Source: DASTSN01 sp035760665 (GTDB taxonomy: Bacteria > Bacteroidota > Bacteroidia > Chitinophagales > Chitinophagaceae). From it: DNA of 49,308 bases. The notes beneath the pieces are model-generated. The model made no database searches and was not told the DNA's origin. It saw only the letters and a program-made list of their open reading frames with translations. Within the stretch, counting starts at the first letter, position 1; each line of letters begins with the position of its first letter. A program made the position numbers and the translations under genes. Positions 42,614-49,308 of this stretch are shown here, in pieces. The stretch lies in assembly GCA_035760665.1 (NCBI GenBank), contig DASTSN010000061.1, positions 1-49,308 of the forward strand. Reading direction: 5' to 3'.

Positions 42614-43486
42614 ATGGCAACTATCCTGGATATTGTCGGTAATACCCCAGTCGTGGAAATTAAAAAATTAAACCCTAACCCTTCAGTAAAAATGTTTGCA
42701 AAACTGGAAGGAAACAACCCAGGGGGCAGTGTAAAAGACAGGCCGGCTCTGAATATGATTCGTTCCGCACTGGAACGTGGCGATATCAAACCCGGTACCA
42801 GGCTGATTGAAGCCACCAGCGGCAACACCGGCATTGCCCTGGCAATGATCGCCCGGCTTTACAATCTCGAAATTGAGCTCGTTATGCCCGCTTCCTCTAC
42901 GCGGGAGCGCACCCTCACGATGGAGGCTTATGGCGCAAAAGTCACCCTACTGGAGAATATTGAGGTTTGCCGGGACTATGCCGAAGAAAAAGCTGCCAGT
43001 GGTGAGTTTTTTATTCTCAACCAATTTGCCAACCCCGATAATTACCTGGCACATTACAAAACCACCGGCCCGGAAATTTGGAATGATACCGGCGGGGCTG
43101 TCACGCATTTCGTCAGTTCCATGGGAACCACCGGTACCATCATGGGTTGCTCCAGGTTTTTAAAAGAAAAAAATCCGGCTATTCAAATTATTGGATGCCA
43201 GCCAACGGAAGAATCTTCCATTCCCGGCATCCGGCGCTGGCCCAAAGAATACCTGCCAAAAATTTTTGACCCCAGCCGTGTGGACAGGATTATTGATGTA
43301 TCGCAGCAGGAAGCTACGGAAACAGCCCGCCTGCTGGCCCGCGAAGAAGCAATTTTTGCCGGTATGAGCAGCGGGGGCGCTGCCAGTGCCGCCATAAGGC
43401 TGGCCCGTGAATTATCATCCGGCACCATTGTATTCATTGTTTGTGACCGTGGAGACCGGTACCTGAGCAGTAATTTATTTGGATAA
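42614..43486 (+). CDS. cysM: Cysteine synthase (O-acetylserine sulfhydrylase B type)
   Basis: 290 residues. PLP enzyme that replaces acetate of O-acetylserine by sulfide (or thiosulfate for the B type). Seen: the PLP Lys41 in GGSVKDRPA, the substrate loop EATSGNTGIALA, the phosphate-binding SSMGTTGTIMG, and GIRRWPKEYLP, which is typical of CysM rather than CysK. The closing GMSSGGAASAA is normal. Coupled to cysE by a one-base gap; together the pair makes cysteine from serine. Confidence 0.94.
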   Translation: MATILDIVGNTPVVEIKKLNPNPSVKMFAKLEGNNPGGSVKDRPALNMIRSALERGDIKPGTRLIEATSGNTGIALAMIARLYNLEIELVMPASSTRERTLTMEAYGAKVTLLENIEVCRDYAEEKAASGEFFILNQFANPDNYLAHYKTTGPEIWNDTGGAVTHFVSSMGTTGTIMGCSRFLKEKNPAIQIIGCQPTEESSIPGIRRWPKEYLPKIFDPSRVDRIIDVSQQEATETARLLAREEAIFAGMSSGGAASAAIRLARELSSGTIVFIVCDRGDRYLSSNLFG

Positions 43487-43492
43487 CCAATA

Positions 43493-44527
43493 TTATATGT
43501 TACGCAACGCTTCCCGCACTTTGGGAGCTATCTTCGTTCCGTAAATTTCAATGGACCGCATCAGGGAGGCATGTGAAGGGCCGCCCACATCCATGTGGGC
43601 GGAAAACCGGGTTAAACCGAACAGCTCATGTAGTTGCAAAATTTTATCAACAGCTTCATTGGCATCGCCAATAATCAAGTGCCCGTTGGATCCCCGGCCG
43701 GTTTCATAATGCTGCAACTGGTAAGGCGGCCAGCCGCGACTGCGGCCTACCCTGTTCATTTGTGCAGCATATATCGGATAGTACGCATCAGCTGTCTGCC
43801 GGCTATCGTCGCCAAAAAATGCATGAATGTGCACACCCACCTGAAGTTTGCTCATATCATGTTTAAAATGCCGGTACACATCCCTGTAATAATCAAACAA
43901 GGGCTTAAACTGTACAGGGTTACCCCCAATAATGGCAAAAATAACCGGCAAACCATATTTTCCGGCACGCACCACACTTTCCGGTGTGCCCCCCACGGCA
44001 ACCCAAATAGCGAGATGATTATTCATAGCCCGCGGCAATACCAGTTGGTTATCCAGTGCCGGCCTGAACTTTCCTTGCCAGGTAATCCGTTCCGATTGGT
44101 TAATCCGAATTAATAAATCCAGTTTCTCTTCAAACAATGCATCATAATCCTCCAGGCTGTAGCCGTATAAAGGAAAAGATTCAATAAAACTCCCGCGACC
44201 AGCCGTCAGCTCAGCCCGGCCATTAGACAGCTGGTCAATCGTGGCAAAACTTTGATACAGCCGTACTGGATCAGATGAACTAATGACCGACACAGCGCTG
44301 CCAAGCTTTATACGCTTTGTCACCGTTGCTGCTGCAGCCAAAATAATTTCCGGTACAGACACCGCGTAATCTGGGCGGTGGTGTTCGCCAATACCATAAA
44401 AATCCAGCCCCACCTCATCCATCAATTTTATTTCTTCAATCAACTCCTGCAATCGTTGCCCGGTCGGTTGTGGCCTGCCGGCCAGGTCGTAATGGTTATC
44501 GCCAAACATACCAACACCTAATTCCAT
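43493..44527 (-). CDS. LLM class flavin-dependent oxidoreductase
   Basis: 344 residues, luciferase-like TIM barrel. Family traits: the N-terminal MELGVGMFGDNHYD, GLDFYGIGEHHRPDYAVS, RIKLGSAVSVISSSDPVRLYQSFATIDQLSNGRAELTAGRGSF in outline, and the C-terminal DVGGPSHA. Known: uses FMNH2 or F420 to oxidise organic substrates. Substrate unknown. The stop lies six bases beyond that of cysM, convergent. Confidence 0.9.
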   Translation of the reverse strand: MELGVGMFGDNHYDLAGRPQPTGQRLQELIEEIKLMDEVGLDFYGIGEHHRPDYAVSVPEIILAAAATVTKRIKLGSAVSVISSSDPVRLYQSFATIDQLSNGRAELTAGRGSFIESFPLYGYSLEDYDALFEEKLDLLIRINQSERITWQGKFRPALDNQLVLPRAMNNHLAIWVAVGGTPESVVRAGKYGLPVIFAIIGGNPVQFKPLFDYYRDVYRHFKHDMSKLQVGVHIHAFFGDDSRQTADAYYPIYAAQMNRVGRSRGWPPYQLQHYETGRGSNGHLIIGDANEAVDKILQLHELFGLTRFSAHMDVGGPSHASLMRSIEIYGTKIAPKVREALRNI

Positions 44528-44781
44528 ATCGTAATTTTATCTGCGAAGTTAAGAAGCCGTTTCCTGAATGGAAAAGGTTGCTTATGAACCGGACTGCTTT
44601 GCTGCTATTGGGCTGTTGTTGCGTCGCACACTTGTACGCCTTGTAATGCTATTCCACAAAAACCAGATCCAGGTTGCTCTCAATTTTATTACCAGCAATG
44701 CAATTCATTCAACCTGCCACTTACATACCAAAGGGGTTTTCAATTATTCGTGGATTCGGCACATCTTCCGTATTTTCAAGT

Positions 44782-46311
44782 ATGCGAACGATTACCCTTG
44801 TTTTAGTTTTCTGTTTTACTACCTTTTTGCCAAAAGCCCAGACAGGTACGGTTTCCGCTGTACGCAGCTTCGTTCAGCAACACCGGGATACCATTTTATC
44901 AGAATTTGAAACCTTTTTATCCATTCCCAGTATAGCAAAAGATACGGCAAACCTGCTCCGTACTGCTGACTACCTTTTGCATGTCATGAGGGGCCGGGGG
45001 ATAGACCATGTGCAATTGCTCGAAGCTGATACGAAAAACGTACCGCCGGTAATTTATGGAGACATAAAAACACCCGGTGCCACTCAAACACTTATTTTTT
45101 ATGCTCACTACGACGGCCAGCCTGTAAACCCGGCACAATGGGCAAAAGGACTGGACCCGTTTCAACCTACCTTGTTTAGTAACGCCCTGTATAAAAACGG
45201 TACACCTATCGATCAAAAACAATTGAAGATTATTCAGGATGAATGGCGGCTCTATGCCCGCGGCGCGTCTGACGATAAAGCCGGCGTAATGGCTATCATC
45301 AACGCTTATGCAGCTTTGGTACAATCTGGACAACAACCCACCTGTAACATAAAATTCTTTTTTGAAGGAGAAGAAGAAAGAGGCAGCCCGCACCTGGGCG
45401 AGATCATTGAAAAATACAAACCATTGCTACAGTCGGACGGATGGATTATTTGCGATGGGCCGGTGCACCAATCCGGTAATAAACAACTTGTCTTTGGCGT
45501 GCGGGGAGATGCACATCTTGATCTGACTGTATATGGCCCGAAAAGACCCCTGCACAGTGGGCACTATGGTAACTGGATCCCTAACCCGGCACTCTTGCTG
45601 GCGCAACTGCTGGCATCCATGAAAGATGAAAATGGCCGTATAACGGTAAAGGGATTTTATGATGATGCAATTCCCCTGTCAACCGCTGAAAAAAAAGCAT
45701 TGGCAGAAGCACCCGATGTGGAAAAGCAGCTTAAAGAAGAACTGGGTATACATAAAACTGATATGCCGGGACTTAGCCTCGGGGAAGCCATCAGTTTACC
45801 ATCTTTGAATATCAACGGCATGGCCAGTGGTAATGTCGGCCCGCTTGCATCAAACCAGATACCCACGAATGCTACAGCTGTATTGGATTTACGGCTGGTG
45901 CCGGGCAACGACTGGCGAAAACAGCAACAAAAAGTGATCGATCATATCAAAGCACAGGGTTATTATGTTATCGATCATGAACCTACGGATGAGGAACGGC
46001 TGCAGCATGATCGTATCATTAAAATTATCGTGGATGATGATGGTTATAATGCACAGCGTACACCAATGGACTGGCCACTGGCGCAAAGGATAATCAAAGC
46101 AGTAAAGAAAACGACAACTACACCTGTCGTGCTGCAACCCAGTTCCGGGGGAAGTTTACCCCTTTACCTAATTGAAGAATTACTGAACGCCAAACCGGTG
46201 ACCGTGCCAATTGCCAACTATGATAATAACCAGCACGCAGAAAATGAAAATATCCGTTTGGGAAATTTTTTTGAAGGTATTGTAACGTTGGCGTCTATTA
46301 TGCAAATGTAA
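44782..46311 (+). CDS. Secreted M20 family metallopeptidase
   Basis: 509 residues from the ATG at 44,782 (signal peptide MRTITLVLVFCFTTFLPKAQ); the longer frame has a random-looking N-terminus. Metal and catalytic residues are in place: His109 and Asp111 in YAHYDGQP, Asp164 in GASDDKAG, the Glu pair 197/198 in FEGEEERGSPH, the lid-domain His in PLHSGHYG, and the last metal-side His in NQHAENENIRLG. Known: dipeptidases and carboxypeptidases of the CNDP/PepV type. The periplasmic location suggests peptide uptake. Confidence 0.93.
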   Translation: MRTITLVLVFCFTTFLPKAQTGTVSAVRSFVQQHRDTILSEFETFLSIPSIAKDTANLLRTADYLLHVMRGRGIDHVQLLEADTKNVPPVIYGDIKTPGATQTLIFYAHYDGQPVNPAQWAKGLDPFQPTLFSNALYKNGTPIDQKQLKIIQDEWRLYARGASDDKAGVMAIINAYAALVQSGQQPTCNIKFFFEGEEERGSPHLGEIIEKYKPLLQSDGWIICDGPVHQSGNKQLVFGVRGDAHLDLTVYGPKRPLHSGHYGNWIPNPALLLAQLLASMKDENGRITVKGFYDDAIPLSTAEKKALAEAPDVEKQLKEELGIHKTDMPGLSLGEAISLPSLNINGMASGNVGPLASNQIPTNATAVLDLRLVPGNDWRKQQQKVIDHIKAQGYYVIDHEPTDEERLQHDRIIKIIVDDDGYNAQRTPMDWPLAQRIIKAVKKTTTTPVVLQPSSGGSLPLYLIEELLNAKPVTVPIANYDNNQHAENENIRLGNFFEGIVTLASIMQM

Positions 46312-46378
46312 AATAGCAGTTCCCGGTTGCATCAAAGAGGTAGCGCAAGCCTGCCATAGTGAGAATTAAACTACTTGT

Positions 46379-47893
46379 ATGAATAAAAAAATCCTTATCG
46401 CTACTTTTTCACTGCAAATAATTACACTGGGATTGTTTGCCCAAACCAATGAAATTGTTCTGTCAAAAGCAGAGTTGGAAAATAAAATCAGGGGTGGATG
46501 GGCCGGTCAAACGATTGGGGTCACCTTTGGCGGACCCTATGAGTTTCGTTTCCAGGGTTCATTTATCCAGGATTACCAGCCGCTAACCTGGTACCCGGGT
46601 TATGTGCGGGAAGTGATGCTGAACAATCCCGGTCTGTATGATGATCTTTATATGGACCTGAGCTTTGTTGACATTTTGGAAAAGTATGGACTAGACGCAC
46701 CGGTCGATTCTTTCGCCAATGCGTTTGCGCACGCAGACTATATGCTTTGGCATGCTAACCAGGCGGCCAGGTATAATATTCTTTCGGGTATGAAAGCACC
46801 GCAATCAGGTTTTTGGATCAATAACCCACACGCTGATGATATCGATTATCAGATTGAAAGTGATTTTGCCGGCCTGATGAGCCCGGGTATGCCCAATACT
46901 GCCTCTGCAATCAGCGATAAAATTGGGCATATCATGAATTACGGCGACGGTTGGTACGGAGGTGTATTTATCGGGGCAATGTATACACAGGCTTTTACTT
47001 CTTCCGAGGTGGAAGTAATCGTCACAAATGCACTGAAAACAATTCCTCTGCAATCAACTTTTCACCACTGTATCAATGATGTGATCCGCTGGTACCATCA
47101 ATTTCCAACCGACTGGCAAAGAACTTGGTTTGAGCTGCAGCGGAAATGGTCGGCAGAAACGGGCTGTCCCGATGGTGTATTTCAACCCTTTGATATTGAT
47201 GCCAAACTAAATGCAGCGTTTGTTGTGCTGGGGCTTTTATATGGGCATGGTGATTTTACCAAAACGCTGGAGATTGCCACCAGAGCCGGCCAGGATGCAG
47301 ATTGCAATCCTTCCAGTGCCGGCGGTATTCTTGGTACTATGATTGGTTATGATCATATACCCGGAAGCTGGATGGCTGGATTAAAAGGGGCCGAGGATAT
47401 CCAGTTCAAATACACAAATATGTCATTGAACAAAGTGTATGCAATCAGCTTTCAGCATGCAATGAAAAACATAGTAGGCAATGGGGGTAAAACCAGTGAC
47501 AGCACTGTCACTATTCTGCGCCAGGTACCCAGGTCGGTAAAATTTGAACAGTCTTTTCCAGGCATCAAACCCCTAGCCAGGCGAGAGATAAACAAGGATA
47601 TTGATACCAGTCTGACTTTGGAGGCAGAAGGCTGTGCTTTTGTGCTAAGCGGCGAGGCCCTGAGCCGGAACCCTGCCAACCCGGATTATATTTTCCGTTG
47701 TATACTTTATATCGACGGGCAGAAAGTAGCCGCCTTTGAACTGCCAACCTCGTTTACCCGGCGGCGCCATGAACTATGCTGGAAATACGAATTGGCAAAC
47801 AAACAGCACACTATCCGTCTTGAAATTCTTAATCCTGATGACCGGTACATCGTGAGGGCCTCTTCACTTCTCACTTATATGCCCGGTAAATAG
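46379..47893 (+). CDS. Secreted ADP-ribosylglycohydrolase-fold protein
   Basis: 504 residues with signal peptide (MNKKILIATFSLQIITLGLFAQ). The ADP-ribosylglycohydrolase fold is seen in IRGGWAGQTIGVTFGGPYEF (N-terminal metal loop region), DDLYMDLSFVDILEKYGLD, and the C-terminal GQDADCNPSSAGGILGTMIGY, where the usual DxDT metal motif is DADC. A 100-residue beta domain follows (from about 400). Known cytoplasmic ARHs remove ADP-ribose from proteins or nucleotides. An exported form in Bacteroidota may act on extracellular nucleosides or glycosides (inference). Asp-Cys in place of Asp-Thr is unusual. Confidence 0.85.
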   Translation: MNKKILIATFSLQIITLGLFAQTNEIVLSKAELENKIRGGWAGQTIGVTFGGPYEFRFQGSFIQDYQPLTWYPGYVREVMLNNPGLYDDLYMDLSFVDILEKYGLDAPVDSFANAFAHADYMLWHANQAARYNILSGMKAPQSGFWINNPHADDIDYQIESDFAGLMSPGMPNTASAISDKIGHIMNYGDGWYGGVFIGAMYTQAFTSSEVEVIVTNALKTIPLQSTFHHCINDVIRWYHQFPTDWQRTWFELQRKWSAETGCPDGVFQPFDIDAKLNAAFVVLGLLYGHGDFTKTLEIATRAGQDADCNPSSAGGILGTMIGYDHIPGSWMAGLKGAEDIQFKYTNMSLNKVYAISFQHAMKNIVGNGGKTSDSTVTILRQVPRSVKFEQSFPGIKPLARREINKDIDTSLTLEAEGCAFVLSGEALSRNPANPDYIFRCILYIDGQKVAAFELPTSFTRRRHELCWKYELANKQHTIRLEILNPDDRYIVRASSLLTYMPGK

Positions 47894-47922
47894 CCGGTAA
47901 TGGCAATGTGGAAAGAGAACAA

Positions 47923-49308
47923 TTATACCAATCGCTCACGAATATCAAGGTGGTTCTTCAGGGCCGTTTCTTGAGCAATTTCATACCCTGCATCTGCATG
48001 GCGTATTACGCCTGTGCCCGGATCATTTCGCAAAACACGGCTAAGCCTTGCAGCTGCTTCATCAGTTCCATCGGCCACAATAACCATTCCGGCATGAATG
48101 CTATATCCCATTCCAACGCCTCCACCATGATGCAGGCTCACCCAGCTGGCGCCGCCTGCAGTATTAACCAGGGCATTTAACAGCGGCCAGTCGGCTACGG
48201 CATCGCTGCCGTCCAGCATGGCTTCAGTTTCGCGGTTCGGGCTGGCAACACTGCCGGTATCCAGGTGATCGCGGCCTATAACGATGGGTGCCTTTACCTT
48301 TCCGCTGCGGACTAATTCGTTAAAGGCAAGGCCGGCTCTTTCCCTTTCACCCTGACCTAACCAGCAAATACGGGCGGGTAGTCCCTGGAAGGCAATTTTT
48401 TCCTTAGCCAACCGTAGCCAGCGGAGCAGTGATTGATTTTCAGGAAAAAGCTGCGCAATGATTTCGTCCGTTACGGCTATATCGGCAGGATCGCCGCTAA
48501 GTGCCGCCCAGCGAAAGGGTCCTTTACCTTCGCAAAAGAGCGGACGGATATAAGCTGGTACAAAACCGGGAAAATCAAAACAGTGATTTCTCGGATATGA
48601 AAGATCTGCAGCATGACCGGCTTCATATTCCTGCGCCCTGGCCCTGATATTGTTGCCATAATCAAAAGTAATAGCGCCCTTCTTCATCAACTGCAGCATA
48701 AGCTGCACATGCAGGTACATACTTTCATAGCTGCGGCGGATGTATTCATCAGGATTTTGTTCCCGTAAAATTCCCGCCTGCTCATTGGTAAGTGTATGGG
48801 GCACATACCCGATAAGCGGATCATGAGCAGACGTTTGATCTGTTAACGTATCGGGAATAATGTTTCTTTCGAGCAGTCGTTGCAACAAATGAACGGCATT
48901 GCACTTCACTCCTATGCTGACAGCCTTACCTTGTGTTTTATATAATTGCGCCTTGTCAATGGCCTGATCGATATCTGTGTATTTTTCATCAAGGTATTTT
49001 GTTTCGATGCGTTTATCAATTCGCCATTCCTCCACTTCGGCAATCAGTGCAGTGCCCTCATTCATGGTTATAGCGAGGGGTTGGGCGCCACCCATGCCGC
49101 CAAGACCGGCAGTTACGTTGAGCGTACCTTTTAAACTTCCGTTAAAATGTTTTCCGGCAAGTGCGGCATAGGTTTCGTAGGTGCCCTGAACAATACCCTG
49201 GCTGCCGATATAGATCCAACTGCCGGCCGTCATCTGACCGAACATGATCAGCCCCTTCTTCTCCAATTCATCAAAATGTTCCCAGGTAGCCCACTTGGGA
49301 ACTAATTG
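47923..49308 (-). CDS. hutU: Urocanate hydratase, N-terminus beyond the window
   Basis: 462 residues in frame to the edge. The first normal-looking Met is at 49,266, but the frame continues as LVPKWATWEHFDELE, so the start is outside. Converts urocanate to imidazolonepropionate in histidine degradation, with tightly bound NAD. Seen: MFGQMTAGSWIYIGSQGIVQGTYE, the NAD loop GLGGMGGAQPLA, the catalytic-region RNHCFDFPGFVPAYIRPLF in outline, and HHGGGVGMGYSIHAG close to the end. Full-length enzymes have about 555 residues, so about 95 are missing. Other hut genes are expected upstream. Confidence 0.97.
   Translation of the reverse strand, partial: QLVPKWATWEHFDELEKKGLIMFGQMTAGSWIYIGSQGIVQGTYETYAALAGKHFNGSLKGTLNVTAGLGGMGGAQPLAITMNEGTALIAEVEEWRIDKRIETKYLDEKYTDIDQAIDKAQLYKTQGKAVSIGVKCNAVHLLQRLLERNIIPDTLTDQTSAHDPLIGYVPHTLTNEQAGILREQNPDEYIRRSYESMYLHVQLMLQLMKKGAITFDYGNNIRARAQEYEAGHAADLSYPRNHCFDFPGFVPAYIRPLFCEGKGPFRWAALSGDPADIAVTDEIIAQLFPENQSLLRWLRLAKEKIAFQGLPARICWLGQGERERAGLAFNELVRSGKVKAPIVIGRDHLDTGSVASPNRETEAMLDGSDAVADWPLLNALVNTAGGASWVSLHHGGGVGMGYSIHAGMVIVADGTDEAAARLSRVLRNDPGTGVIRHADAGYEIAQETALKNHLDIRERLV

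Overview
The window looks like chromosomal DNA of a Bacteroidota bacterium, most likely of the Chitinophagaceae or a close relative (inference). The pointers are a type IX secretion C-terminal sorting domain, a TonB-dependent receptor with an N-terminal carboxypeptidase-regulatory-like domain, a PafA-type phosphatase, DUF2279 and DUF6515 proteins, LytTR and PAS-kinase signalling, many secreted proteins with short hydrophobic signal peptides, few visible Shine-Dalgarno sites, and several TAnnTTTG promoter elements. No rRNA, tRNA or CRISPR array was recognised.

Layout. 0-17.4 kb is ordinary chromosome: a truncated M43 metalloprotease, a phospho-sugar mutase, a DUF2279 protein, a BamB-like propeller protein, a LytTR regulator, an AraC regulator, a PyrR-like phosphoribosyltransferase, a membrane Fe-S protein, a TonB-dependent receptor, and a very large CHASE-PAS-GAF sensor kinase. 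The kinase is interrupted by one in-frame TGA. 17.4-18.9 kb is gene-poor. It holds one and a half copies of a roughly 363-bp dispersed repeat, then a 20-unit, 21-bp tandem array whose units contain palindromes and which is open in two forward frames.

18.9-24.1 kb is an AT-rich accessory segment with all genes on the + strand. It starts with a compact three-gene operon: a membrane coiled-coil protein, a GHKL ATPase with a possible STAS-like N-terminus, and a DUF4325 STAS-like protein. A near-perfect 15-bp inverted repeat flanks this operon. Single genes follow (secreted unknown, SRPBCC, VOC, alpha/beta hydrolase), and the intergenic blocks recur with a shared core around TTGGCAATA and imperfect inverted repeats. 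The organisation resembles a cassette array, but no integrase is present. This segment is the best candidate for an undescribed system. 24.1-27.4 kb returns to more GC-rich small genes and ends with a third, directly oriented copy of the dispersed repeat.

27.4-49.3 kb is again ordinary chromosome: secreted hydrolases, a sialidase-fold protein, a DUF6515 protein, a secreted DsrE protein, a CBS protein, PafA phosphatase, a CotH-like protein, a DUF1028 protein, an acyl-CoA-binding protein, a membrane-protein pair, a flippase, a GlmU-like/TpiA operon, a cysE-cysM cysteine-synthesis operon, an LLM oxidoreductase, an M20 peptidase, a secreted ADP-ribosylglycohydrolase, and the C-terminal 80% of urocanate hydratase (hutU) running off the right edge.

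Limits: family calls rest on motif recognition without database searches. Starts were moved from the longest reading frame to an internal Met where a signal peptide or conserved N-terminus begins there; these choices are noted gene by gene.
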